This document shows, in pieces, positions 36,876 to 46,041 of a stretch of DNA of 64,000 bases; the stretch's first letter is position 1, and the number at the start of each line of letters is the position of its first letter. A program made the translations under genes and the position numbers. The notes beneath the pieces were generated by a model. That model was not told the DNA's origin, did not search any database, and saw nothing but the letters and a program-made list of their open reading frames with translations. The stretch lies in NCBI GenBank assembly GCA_031292485.1, contig JARLHA010000062.1, positions 1 to 64,000 of the forward strand. Reading direction: 5' to 3'. This stretch comes from Mucilaginibacter sp. Lineage in GTDB: Bacteria > Bacteroidota > Bacteroidia > Sphingobacteriales > Sphingobacteriaceae.

Positions 36876-37505
36876 ATGTCACTCATAGATAAATTACAAA
36901 AGCGTTATGCCACCAAAAAATTTGATCCAGCCAAAAAATTAAGCGCCAAACAATTGGACGACCTGCTGAGCGCAGTGCAATTGTCGCCTTCCTCCTATGG
37001 ACTGCAATCCTATAAAGTATTGGTTGTTGAAGACCCGGCGATAAGGGAAGAATTGCGCGAGGCGGCACATGGCCAGTCGCAGATCACTGATGCTTCGCAG
37101 GTGTTGGTCTTCGCTTCTGAAACAGCTATTGACGAAGCGCTGGTAAACAAATACGTAGATAATATTGCCTTAACCCGCCATGTGGACCGTACGCACCTTG
37201 CCGGTTTTGAGAATACCATGGTAGGCACTGTAAACCGCTTAAGCGAGGACCAAAAAATAGCATGGTCGCACAAACAGGCTTATATTGCTTTAGGCGTATT
37301 GTTAACCGCTGCTGCCGAAATGGGTATTGATGCCTGCCCGATGGAAGGTTTCCAGGCTGGTAAATTTGACGAAATTTTAGGCTTAAGAGAAAAAGGCTTG
37401 ACCGTATCAGTGATTGCCCCGATAGGCTTTCACGCTGAAGACGATGGCTACAGCCACCTGGCAAAAGTGCGCCGGCCAAAAGAAGAAATGTTTATCCACG
37501 TGTAA
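36876..37505 (+). CDS. NAD(P)H-dependent nitroreductase-family oxidoreductase
   Basis: 209 residues from ATG 36876 (MSLIDKLQKRYATKKFD). It is an FMN-dependent nitroreductase of the NfsB type: RYATKKFD at the start, LSPSSYGLQSYKVLVVEDP, HKQAYIALGVLLTAAAEMGIDACPMEGF and the C-terminal KVRRPKEEMF. It reduces nitroaromatics or quinones; the physiological substrate is uncertain. An upstream frame extension crosses the operator-like palindrome and is rejected. Confidence 0.9.
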   Translation: MSLIDKLQKRYATKKFDPAKKLSAKQLDDLLSAVQLSPSSYGLQSYKVLVVEDPAIREELREAAHGQSQITDASQVLVFASETAIDEALVNKYVDNIALTRHVDRTHLAGFENTMVGTVNRLSEDQKIAWSHKQAYIALGVLLTAAAEMGIDACPMEGFQAGKFDEILGLREKGLTVSVIAPIGFHAEDDGYSHLAKVRRPKEEMFIHV

Positions 37506-38012
37506 GTTGATTTAGTGAAGGTTGATCGGGTTGATTGAGCTGGGGATGCAGAGGGATTGGCGACCCGATCAACTGTTAAAAGCGGAAATAAAAAGGTGGT
37601 GCTCAAATTAACCAAATGGCAAATAACAATGGGATCATTCTTCTCATAGACTAATTTTCTAATTAGTTCAGGAAAAATAAAAGACCAGCTAAAGAGGTTC
37701 ATCAGGAGTGATCAAATTTACAGCGTAAAAACCCATTTTATTAACAAGATCCTCTGGCTTTTAAGCATATTTTTCGCAAAAAACTCAAAACTACGCCCAG
37801 TTTTAAAGGGGTTTTCGCCAAATACTGACAATGCCGGGGCGGTTTTACAAAGAAAAAAAGCCGTAATGGATTAAATATCAATTATTTGGCGTCAAAAAAG
37901 TGTTCCCCCCTGTTCCCCTGTGTTCACTGGTGTTCTTCCTGTTCAGGGGAACACAATCAAAAACGACACTTGTCTGCCCGCTATTACCGGCTGAACTCAA
38001 TTACCCAGTCCA
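37506..38012. other. Gene-free region with hairpins
   Basis: Converging transcripts end here. Near 37520-37578 GTTGATCGGGT pairs with ACCCGATCAAC (11 bp, long loop), a weak terminator candidate for the nitroreductase. Near 37898-37956 a run of GTTCCCC repeats ends in a 10-bp inverted pair TGTTCCCCTG/CAGGGGAACA, close to the LacI stop. The rest shows no coding potential. Confidence 0.4.
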
Positions 38013-39023
38013 CTATCCTCCCGACGACTTCCTGATATACAGTTTCGACTTTAATACATGCTGCTTCTTTTGTATAGGGAGCCCTTTTGATTCCAGTTCG
38101 TCAAACAGCAGGCTGGCGGCCTTGGCGCCAAGCTCAAAGGCAGGCTGCGTTATGGTAGACAGGGGCGGGTTCAAAAGCGGGGCGATGTGCAGGCTGGAGA
38201 AGCTGATCACTTTCAGGTCGCGCGGGATGTCGATGTTCAGGTCGTGGCAAACATAGTAGGTAGCAAAGGCAAGGCGCTCCACCGAGCTGAAAATGCCATC
38301 AGGCTTCAACTCTTCCAGCACCTTCTTCAGGATGCCGTAGTTCACCTTTTCATCATTGCTGCAATCGATAACCAGTTCGTCATTAAATGGGATGCCATGC
38401 TTCTGCAAAGCATCAATATAACCCTGCATACGTACCTTACCGATGGAAATGCTTTTGTTTACTACCAGGTAGGCTATTCTTTTGCAGCCGGTATCAATTA
38501 AATGTTCGGTAGCTGCAAAGCTGCTGTCGTAGTCATTGGTAATTACTTTAGCGGCCTCAATATCTTCGTATACACGGTCGAAAAACACTACGGGGATGTT
38601 TTTCTGTTCGAGCTGGCGGAGGTAGTTGTGATCACTGGCCTCTCCGGATACCGACATGATGATACCATCGACCTTGCCGTTATTTAAGTAATTGATAAAG
38701 GATACTTCTTTTTCAAAAACATCATCGGTACGGTAAAGTAAAATGTAAAACCCTTTTTTTCGCGCTATTTCTTCAATCCCGTTGATGGCCTGGGCAAAAA
38801 AATCATTGGCGATCTCGGGGACGATAACTGCCAGGGTACGGCTTTTTTTATCACGAAGGTTACTTGCATAATGGTTCGGTAAAAAATTATGCTCTTTCGC
38901 GAATGCCAGAATTCGTTCTTTGGTGTCCTTATTAATATCCGGGCTGCCGTTAAAAGCCCTCGAAATAGTAGATGTAGAAATATTTAATTTCTTTGCCAGT
39001 ATTTTAATATTAATATTATCCAT
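38013..39023 (-). CDS. LacI-family transcriptional regulator
   Basis: 336 residues. N-terminal LacI HTH (MDNINIKILAKKLNISTSTISRAFNGSPDINKDTKERI) and hinge (NHYASNLRDKKSRTLAVIVPEIANDFFAQAINGIEE), then a periplasmic-binding-protein-like effector domain. It probably responds to a sugar. No sugar operon is adjacent; pullulanase lies 4 kb away on the same strand and is only a possible target. Transcribed alone and divergently from a receiver protein gene. Confidence 0.93.
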   Translation of the reverse strand: MDNINIKILAKKLNISTSTISRAFNGSPDINKDTKERILAFAKEHNFLPNHYASNLRDKKSRTLAVIVPEIANDFFAQAINGIEEIARKKGFYILLYRTDDVFEKEVSFINYLNNGKVDGIIMSVSGEASDHNYLRQLEQKNIPVVFFDRVYEDIEAAKVITNDYDSSFAATEHLIDTGCKRIAYLVVNKSISIGKVRMQGYIDALQKHGIPFNDELVIDCSNDEKVNYGILKKVLEELKPDGIFSSVERLAFATYYVCHDLNIDIPRDLKVISFSSLHIAPLLNPPLSTITQPAFELGAKAASLLFDELESKGLPIQKKQHVLKSKLYIRKSSGG

Positions 39024-39193
39024 TTTAGGGTATTGGTTATTCGCTCATCAAATGTAATAAAATCAGGGTATTGTGTTTAAATTGAAATTTAATATTCTTA
39101 AACAGAATAAAATGGCGTTTATTGCCTTTATGACAGCGCCTTATATAAATAAATATAAAAAGTGGCATATGCTTTGCATAATGATAGGCTATA

Positions 39194-39568
39194 ATGGATA
39201 CCCTGGTGAAGAAGATATTAATAGTTGAAGAGAATCCGTTAATGATGGAGGTGATGACCTATATCCTGATCAATTATGGATATGAGGTGTTTGCACTATC
39301 AAATGGAAATGAAGTCTTCAAATTTATAAAGAGGAATCAACCCGACCTGGTGATTCTTGATGATGTTTTACATGGGATCAACGGGAGAGAAATATGCCAG
39401 CTGATCAAACTCAATAAAACGACCAGTAATCTGCCGGTCATTATGTGTTCGGGGGATGATTACTTCGGCGAAGATCTAACACAAAAGGGCTGTCCTGATG
39501 ACATTTTACATAAACCGTTTGACATCACCAGCCTGGTTGAAATGGTTGCTTACCAACTGGCGGCTTAG
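39194..39568 (+). CDS. Single-domain response regulator
   Basis: A 124-residue receiver domain: acidic pocket E12/E13 in LIVEENP, phospho-acceptor Asp56 in LVILDDVLHG, and the conserved Lys in DILHKPF. There is no output domain. The converging PAS histidine kinase 57 bp downstream is a plausible phosphodonor. It may act in a phosphorelay or by protein contact. Confidence 0.9.
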   Translation: MDTLVKKILIVEENPLMMEVMTYILINYGYEVFALSNGNEVFKFIKRNQPDLVILDDVLHGINGREICQLIKLNKTTSNLPVIMCSGDDYFGEDLTQKGCPDDILHKPFDITSLVEMVAYQLAA

Positions 39569-39625
39569 TTTATTCCTGACGAAGAGGTATTGTTTTTGAA
39601 AAGCTGGTTTCGATAACAAAAAGCC

Positions 39626-41122
39626 CTAAGGATTTAAAGTTGCACTCGGTATGGTAAAACAAAACTCTGTTCCAACATCCCTGACACTGGTAACCCATAT
39701 TGCGCCTTTGCATTTTTCAACCAGATCTTTACAAAATAACAAACCCATGCCGGTACCAGACTCGTTGTTGGTGCCAATATGGCTGTCAACCTTGGCTTTG
39801 AATAATTTATTACATTCTTCCGAACTCATTCCAATGCCATTATCCTTTACGCTGACAGTGATAATTTGATCTTTTTCCTTAACGGATACAGCTATTACGC
39901 TCTGCTTTCTGGAAAATTTAATAGCATTAGTGATCAGGTTGCGTGTTACTATCCGTATCGAATCAGGATCTGCCCATGCCATGATATCGTCCGGAACGGC
40001 TAGTGTCAATTTTATATTCTTTTGTGCGGCCTGTTCGCTCAGGTGGAACTTCTCCTTCGTAATGATCTCTTTTACCGGGAACTGCCGGATGGCATTTTCA
40101 AAGTTCTCCATTTGGGTGTTTATCCAAAACAATAAAGTATCAAGGAAGTCGGAGGTATAGTTTAGTTTTTTTACCACCGAAGGTATTAAGTTGAGCATTT
40201 CATGGGTTGAAATGTTATCATCCTGGAACAAATCGAAAATCCCTCTCAAACTGCTTAACGGACCTCTTAAATCGTGCGCCAAAATGGCTATTAACCGGTC
40301 TTTCAGGGTATTCAGTGTGTTTAATTTATTGGCATGTTCTTTTAGTTTTTCATTTTGCCTGGCAATCTGGTTTTCATGATTTGTTAGTTCCGTGATATCC
40401 TGCATCGCACCGATCATGCGTATGCCAACACCCTTTTCATCCCGGATTACCAGACCCTTATCCAACACAATAGCATATTCGCCATTGGCCTTTCTGAAAC
40501 GGTATTTTTCTGTCCAGTGTGTCATGCTGCCGTATTTAACCGGATCAGCATAAAGCACTACCCTTTCTCTATCATCCGGGTGAACATGTTGGGCAAAAAA
40601 ACGCATGTCACCGGAGTTTATGCCGGGTGTATGTCCGAAAGATTTCTTTATATTTCCGGAATAATAAACCTCATTCGTTTCTAAATTCCAATCCCAGATA
40701 ATATCTGTGGTGGCTTCGGTTACGTATTCAAAACGCTCAATGCTTTTTTCTAACGAATGGAGCGTATTCGATTCTACCGCTACGGTCTCTGTATTTATTT
40801 TACGGCCGGTACAAAACATTACTTCTTCTTCGGGCATCCACGATGCGGACCACGAAACCGTGACGGCAGACCCACCTTTATTTCCAAAATTATTTTCAAA
40901 CGCTGTGCTGTTGCCTTCATAGATAGCTCTCTTCAATAAGCCGGCATCATCTGGATGGAACCACTCGCTGATATGTTTGCCTTGGAGTTCTTTCTTTTCA
41001 AATCCATACAACTTCTCAACGCCTTTGCTGGCCATTATAACTTTCAACTGCCGGTCAAATAAACAAAGTAACTCGGGCGAATTATTAATTATTTGGTAAC
41101 CGCAGGTATTTCTATCATTCAT
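39626..41122 (-). CDS. Cytoplasmic PAS-PAS sensor histidine kinase
   Basis: 498 residues without a transmembrane segment. The first PAS domain (about 8-115; SPELLCLFDRQLKVIMASKGVEKLYGF) and second PAS/PAC (about 130-250; IIWDWNLETNEVYYSGNIKKSFGH) precede a coiled coil, a HisKA domain with His in AILAHDLRGPLSSLRG (around residue 280), and an ATPase domain (RNLITNAIKFS, DNGIGMS, GTGMGLLFCKDLV). It probably senses an intracellular cue. The partner may be the receiver protein encoded opposite. Confidence 0.93.
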   Translation of the reverse strand: MNDRNTCGYQIINNSPELLCLFDRQLKVIMASKGVEKLYGFEKKELQGKHISEWFHPDDAGLLKRAIYEGNSTAFENNFGNKGGSAVTVSWSASWMPEEEVMFCTGRKINTETVAVESNTLHSLEKSIERFEYVTEATTDIIWDWNLETNEVYYSGNIKKSFGHTPGINSGDMRFFAQHVHPDDRERVVLYADPVKYGSMTHWTEKYRFRKANGEYAIVLDKGLVIRDEKGVGIRMIGAMQDITELTNHENQIARQNEKLKEHANKLNTLNTLKDRLIAILAHDLRGPLSSLRGIFDLFQDDNISTHEMLNLIPSVVKKLNYTSDFLDTLLFWINTQMENFENAIRQFPVKEIITKEKFHLSEQAAQKNIKLTLAVPDDIMAWADPDSIRIVTRNLITNAIKFSRKQSVIAVSVKEKDQIITVSVKDNGIGMSSEECNKLFKAKVDSHIGTNNESGTGMGLLFCKDLVEKCKGAIWVTSVRDVGTEFCFTIPSATLNP

Positions 41123-41651
41123 TTTACGTAAAATTTATTGGAAAATTAATTTCGACCATTGCGATTGCTGATTTATTCGGAGACAAAGTCAAAAAACAAA
41201 GCAGGTACGCCGGAATTTTTGCATTTTTATTAAAAAACTGTAATTAAACTATTCTCTGTTTTGCCATATTGTGCGTATTTTATCAAAACAGACAAAATAT
41301 TTTAATATTTTTTGATGTTTTATTAAAATATTGTCCTTTATACTTAAATATTGCTCAAAAAGTTATTACAAAACTTAAATATGTTTATTTTTATTTAGTA
41401 AAATAGCTGATTTGTAACAAAAAGTCTTGCAAAATATAAACAGTGAGATGAATAATGCTGATAAATGGATTGTCAGCAAGTAAAACGGAGGTGTTTCGCC
41501 ACTTTTTTTAAGTTGGCCATTAACTGCTCAGATTTTTTGAATAAAGGTTCATCTGAGATGATACTTTGATTTGCTATTTACCAATGTTTTTTTACTTACT
41601 TTCATTGATAAAAGCGACCTTTATATTTTTAAAAGTCTCCATATTCATTTC
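41123..41651. other. AT-rich divergent intergenic region
   Basis: 529 bp between the divergent PAS kinase and rhodanese-like genes. It is clearly AT-rich, with many TTTTATTAAAATATT runs near 41280-41400. No gene, strong hairpin or repeat family was recognised. It presumably holds both promoters. Confidence 0.4.
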
Positions 41652-42128
41652 ATGAAAAAAATAATCTTTATAGCGGCCATTAGTTTTTTTATCATTGGGA
41701 TAACCAACAGCCAAACAAAAGCGCAAACTACCCCGCCAACCCTGCAGGCGCTGGCGCCTGCTGCTCCATGGTCAGAGAGTCAGCTTATCGAACCGGCTGC
41801 ATTATCGGCTGAACTTAAAAACCCCGGAACAAATGCGCCGCTGATCTATAATATTGGCGCGGTAGAAGATATTAAAGGTGCCAAACACATTGGCGCAGTT
41901 AGCAAAGCCGAAAACCTCGAAAAGTTTAAAAATGCAGTAGCCGCCCTGCCCAAAAATACCATTATAATTATTTACTGCGGATGCTGCCCCTTTACCAAAT
42001 GCCCCAATATCCGCCCGGCTTTCCTCGAATTAAAAAAGGAGGGTTTTACAAATATTAAGGTATTGAACCTGCCCACTAATTTAAAATCGGATTGGATAGC
42101 CAAAGGTTATCCCCTCGAAAGTAAATAA
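41652..42128 (+). CDS. Secreted rhodanese-like domain protein
   Basis: 158 residues from ATG 41652, where a signal peptide begins (MKKIIFIAAISFFIIGITNS); the longer frame has no such start. The rhodanese-like domain (about 45-155) has a Cys-rich active loop IIYCGCCPFTKCPNIRPAF. The active-site Cys is probably the first of CGCC. The role is likely in sulfur or redox chemistry in the periplasm. Confidence 0.83.
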   Translation: MKKIIFIAAISFFIIGITNSQTKAQTTPPTLQALAPAAPWSESQLIEPAALSAELKNPGTNAPLIYNIGAVEDIKGAKHIGAVSKAENLEKFKNAVAALPKNTIIIIYCGCCPFTKCPNIRPAFLELKKEGFTNIKVLNLPTNLKSDWIAKGYPLESK

Positions 42129-42142
42129 AAAGGGATCCTGTT

Positions 42143-44140
42143 TTATTTGCTATATAAAACATAGGCGGAGGTGCCGGCAATGTCAATACTTCCGGCGGCA
42201 GCTGTTTTAATCCACGCTTCGTTAATGGTGTTTTCATCGGCCGCTACCATCCATTTGCCTCCAGGTAGCTTGACAGTTTGATTTGCTGAATTCCCGTTCA
42301 GGATAACCAGGATGTTTTTCCATCCATCCCCATTGGCGTGGTTGCTGATCCGGTAACAGATCAAACCCGGAACACCTGTGTTCACAAATTTAAGGCGCTC
42401 ATTGATCATCTTTGCCGACGGCATGCGAAAAGCCGGGTGGTTTTTTCGCAAAGCGATCAGCCCTTTATAATAATTAAATACGGCTTTGTATTTTGTTTTT
42501 CGGCTCCAGTCAATCTGGTTGATGGAATCTGGTTTATTAAACGAATTGGCAACGCCCTGTTTTGTACGCAATAATTCAGCGCCTGAGTGCAAAAAAGATA
42601 TTCCCTGGGAGGTAAGTACGATAGTGTTAGCTAATTTATCCATCTTTATAAGGTCGGCTTCCGACGCATTGGGGTTGGATATTTTTAACCGGTCGAACAA
42701 GGTGTTATCATCATGACAGGAAACATGGGTGATGGTTTCGTACGGTTCAGATGCCCATGGGCCTTTATCGTAATTCACCAGGTCGTAATTTACCTGTGGA
42801 TTGGGGATAGATGCAACGATGCCGAACTTTACGCTTTCGTCCATTTTTGTATTTCCGCTTACAAAGCCTTTTTCTTTCAGGTCACCCCAGCCTCCTTTTA
42901 AACCGTCGCGCAGGTCGTCGCTGAAAACAGCTGCTTCGTGCAGCTTGGATACATTTTTTTTAACCGCCCTTAAAGCTTCGGGCATGGGGCTGTTGCCCGC
43001 TGTCCACCCTTCGCCATAGACGAATATGGTTGGGTCGATCTTATGCAGTGTATCACTAATCATGTTCATGGTTTTTATGTCATGAACCCCCATTAAATCA
43101 AACCTGAAACCATCAAGGTGGTATTCTTTTGCCCAGTACACCACCGACTCGATGATAAATTTGCGCGCCATCGGCATTTCTGACGCCACTTCATTACCAC
43201 AGCCGGTGGCGTTTGAATACGAGCCATCCGGGTTATGGCGGTAAAAATAACCCGGTGCAAACTGGCTGAAGTTGGCGTGGTCAATATCGCTGGTATGGTT
43301 ATAAACCACATCCAATATCACCCGCAGGCCGTTTTGATGCAGGGTTTGCACCATTTTTTTAAACTCCTTTATCCGCACGTTGCCATCATATGGATCGCTT
43401 GAGTAGCAGCCTTCCGGCACATTATAGTTCAATGGATCATATCCCCAATTATATTGACCAGCTGCGGGTTTTGTTTCATCAACGGAGTTAAAATCAAAGC
43501 AGGGAAGCAGGTGAACATGGGTTACGCCCAATGCTTTAATATGGTCGAGTCCTGTAGCTTCTCCGTCCGGACTTTTGGTGCCTGTTTCTGCAAGGCCGGC
43601 GTATGTCCCCTTATGTTGTATCCCGGAATTTGGATCGACCGAGATATCACGCATATGCAATTCATAAATAATGATATCGGTAAAGTTTTTTTGGGCCGGC
43701 TTTTTATCAGTCCGCCAGTTTTTGGGATTCGTTGAAGCCAGATCCACTACCATGCCGCGCTTGCCGTTTACGCCCACGGCTTTGGCATAAATATCCGGGG
43801 CTTCCAGCAGCCACTTACCTCCTTGCATTATCTGGAAGGTATAGTATTTATTTTTGATGTCTTTATTGATCACTGTTTTCCAAACACCCTTATTTTCTTT
43901 TACCATATTGATTGTACCGAAAGCTTCACCTTCGTCGCCGGCATTATATAACCGCAACTTAACTTCCGATGCCTTTGGCGCCCAAATTTTAAACACCGTT
44001 TTAACGGGAGTGTATTTAACCCCGAGGTCTTTGCCGGTGTAAACTGGATAATTGTCAAATGGACCAACGAGTTGCGCATGGCCTGCGGGTTTAAGCATGG
44101 TTGTAAAAAAGATGATGAACAGTAATCTGGCGTATATCAT
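42143..44140 (-). CDS. pulA: Type I pullulanase
   Basis: 665 residues from ATG 44140 (MIYARLLFIIFFTTMLKPAGHAQ, signal peptide); a longer frame adds 36 residues without a signal. An N-terminal CBM48-like domain (TVFKIWAPKASEVKLRLY) is followed by a GH13 barrel with the type I pullulanase signature YNWGYDPLNYNVPEG, nucleophile in FRFDLMGVHD, acid in YGEGW, and HDDNTLFDR. It cleaves alpha-1,6 bonds in pullulan or glycogen and probably acts in the periplasm or at the cell surface. Confidence 0.93.
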   Translation of the reverse strand: MIYARLLFIIFFTTMLKPAGHAQLVGPFDNYPVYTGKDLGVKYTPVKTVFKIWAPKASEVKLRLYNAGDEGEAFGTINMVKENKGVWKTVINKDIKNKYYTFQIMQGGKWLLEAPDIYAKAVGVNGKRGMVVDLASTNPKNWRTDKKPAQKNFTDIIIYELHMRDISVDPNSGIQHKGTYAGLAETGTKSPDGEATGLDHIKALGVTHVHLLPCFDFNSVDETKPAAGQYNWGYDPLNYNVPEGCYSSDPYDGNVRIKEFKKMVQTLHQNGLRVILDVVYNHTSDIDHANFSQFAPGYFYRHNPDGSYSNATGCGNEVASEMPMARKFIIESVVYWAKEYHLDGFRFDLMGVHDIKTMNMISDTLHKIDPTIFVYGEGWTAGNSPMPEALRAVKKNVSKLHEAAVFSDDLRDGLKGGWGDLKEKGFVSGNTKMDESVKFGIVASIPNPQVNYDLVNYDKGPWASEPYETITHVSCHDDNTLFDRLKISNPNASEADLIKMDKLANTIVLTSQGISFLHSGAELLRTKQGVANSFNKPDSINQIDWSRKTKYKAVFNYYKGLIALRKNHPAFRMPSAKMINERLKFVNTGVPGLICYRISNHANGDGWKNILVILNGNSANQTVKLPGGKWMVAADENTINEAWIKTAAAGSIDIAGTSAYVLYSK

Positions 44141-44216
44141 AATTGGTTGTGCGGGCTGGTCCCCCGTATTGAATAATACGGATAAATATAGAATAAATTT
44201 AATGAGGACTAATTCT

Positions 44217-44702
44217 TCAATTTCGCCATCTGAATGATTTATCATCAACAGCCCTCATCGTGCAGAGTACGCCGTTCAAATGATCAACTTCATGCTGTAA
44301 TAGCTCAGACAAGTCGCCTTCCATTTTCAAGCTTTGCTGCACCCAGTGCTCATCCAGGTAATTGATGGTTAAACGGCGATGTCTTTTAACTTTTACCAGT
44401 AAATTCGGAAAACTCATGCAATCGTCCCATAATTCAAACAGCTCCCCGCTCAAATCAATGAATTCGGGGTTGATAAAAATAACCGGCCTGTCAATATTCA
44501 TATAAACAAGCCTTTTCATAATGCCCAATTGAGGCGCCGCAATGGCCCTGCCGAAATTATACTTCAACCTGATCTCCCGCATCACATTATCCAGGTCGGC
44601 AACCCAGTTTTTTAGTAGCGGCAGGTCGGTTTTCAGTACCGGCTGGCAGGTTTCATACAGTCGGGGATCACCCAATAAAAGCAGGTCGTTAAGGGTTTTC
44701 AA
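44217..44702 (-). CDS. Divergent peptide deformylase-like protein
   Basis: 161 residues with the deformylase layout. Motif 1 is GRAIAAPQ (51-58), motif 2 is DDCMS (93-97) instead of EGCLS, and motif 3 is QHEVDH (136-141). The metal ligands Cys95, His137 and His141 and the catalytic Glu138 are present, so it may be active. The altered motif 2 and the different first motif set it apart from canonical Def at 51527-52099. It may have another substrate or act as a second deformylase. It lies upstream of pulA on the same strand. Confidence 0.8.
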   Translation of the reverse strand: MKTLNDLLLLGDPRLYETCQPVLKTDLPLLKNWVADLDNVMREIRLKYNFGRAIAAPQLGIMKRLVYMNIDRPVIFINPEFIDLSGELFELWDDCMSFPNLLVKVKRHRRLTINYLDEHWVQQSLKMEGDLSELLQHEVDHLNGVLCTMRAVDDKSFRWRN

Positions 44703-45005
44703 AACAATGAAGATTTATCCTGCAATAATAGGAAATACTGAAAGCAAAGACGGAAAAAAGCAGTGTATCTATATCAGAACCCCTGCCTGGCAGGTTAAAA
44801 CTTAAACACTAAGTAAATTTTGTGCCCCGCTTGCTTTCTGTATCCCCGCCAAATAGTTTATAGCTCATGACGCTGTTTGCTAAACCTCAACCAAAAATAA
44901 ACAGGCAATCTGTATTTATTTTACACAAAACCAAATATGATGATACAAGTTTGTACAAATCCGGTCGCGGCCTGCTTCAGTTAAAATAAAAAAGGGGCCA
45001 GATTT

Positions 45006-45204
45006 GCGAGGGTACTGAAAAAGTCCCCTCGAATTAGATAAAAAAAGGGGCTGTATCACAAATCGTGAACAGCCCCTTTTTCTATAAGTTATAGAGGCAC
45101 TTAGTGGACTTTGGCTTCGTATAGCCGATTCTAAGAGCGTCAATTTGAATTATGAATGACCTCTTTCTTCTTTTTTACTTTTGAAGGACTTTTTCAGTGC
45201 TCTC
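45006..45204. mobile_element. 199-bp MITE-like element, copy 2
   Basis: Same length and almost the same sequence as the element at 33121-33319 (about two single-base differences), with the same terminal inverted repeats and internal terminator-like hairpin. It is flanked by its own 6-bp direct repeat AGATTT at 45000-45005 and 45205-45210. It is the main content of the 532-bp gap between the deformylase-like gene and the DUF4142 gene. The 300 bp before it hold nothing recognisable. Confidence 0.85.
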
Positions 45205-45234
45205 AGATTTGCTGGTCCCCTGTTATTAAAGGAA

Positions 45235-45816
45235 CTACTTCATACTATCATGTATCTTATTAACAGCATCTAAATGCATTTGCACCACAGCGGCTGTTTT
45301 ACGGGCAAAGGCTGCCAGTGCAGGGTCTTTGCCGTTTTTAGCTTCGTCCTGCATCAGGCTGAGAGCGCCTTTATGATCATCCACCATCAAATTTACATAG
45401 GCTTTGTCGAAATCAGTTCCGGTTAATTTCGACATATCGTCATATCTCTTTTGATGATCGGCATCCATAGCGGCAGGGAGGGTAATGTTTTCCTTTTTTG
45501 CAATTGCCATTAGCGAATTGCCCGCTTTACTGTGGTCTTTTACCATCATTTCAGCAAATTTTTTGATCTGTGCATCGGATGTTTTTTGCTGCGCGAGTTT
45601 TGATAGCTCAATTTCGGCCATACCGCCAGCTGCGGCTGAGGTTGCAAATTTGGCGTCACCAGTGACGGCTTTCATGGTATCTGCAGACATGGTGCTGGTG
45701 TCTTTTGCCTTGTTTACGCTGTCGGCACTTTCTTTCGCGTCTTTTGGGGCGCTGTTGCAGCCCTGCATGGCATAAGCAGTCAGGGCGATAATGAACACAT
45801 AACTTAGTTTTTTCAT
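45235..45816 (-). CDS. DUF4142 domain lipoprotein
   Basis: 193 residues, lipobox AMQGC (Cys20), then a Lys/Asp-rich linker and a helical DUF4142 domain (about 55-190) with FAEMMVKDHSKAGNSLMAIAKK and FDKAYVNLMVDDHKGALSLMQDEAKNG. These are the usual ferritin-like repeats of the family. Its role is unknown; in some species it is stress-induced. It stands alone. Confidence 0.88.
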   Translation of the reverse strand: MKKLSYVFIIALTAYAMQGCNSAPKDAKESADSVNKAKDTSTMSADTMKAVTGDAKFATSAAAGGMAEIELSKLAQQKTSDAQIKKFAEMMVKDHSKAGNSLMAIAKKENITLPAAMDADHQKRYDDMSKLTGTDFDKAYVNLMVDDHKGALSLMQDEAKNGKDPALAAFARKTAAVVQMHLDAVNKIHDSMK

Positions 45817-46041
45817 GGCGATATTATTTTATTTATTAGTTAAACAAAATAGTTCGCTATAAGTTTTTCTGAGTGCAAACGCTTATTTAAGTTTTTTATC
45901 AGCGAGTCAAACAAGTCGCTTGATAAACAAGTTCTGTAACCCTTTTACTGCTGTGGCATACTGGCTGCAATAACACACTTACCAGCATTATCGCCGAAAA
46001 GAAAAAGAATTGTTAATAAACAGGGAGTCCGGGCCGGGCCG

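Noticed and set aside
44709-44804. 32-codon frame divergent from the deformylase-like gene
   Set aside because: Too short, with no recognisable motif or promoter; chance is likely.
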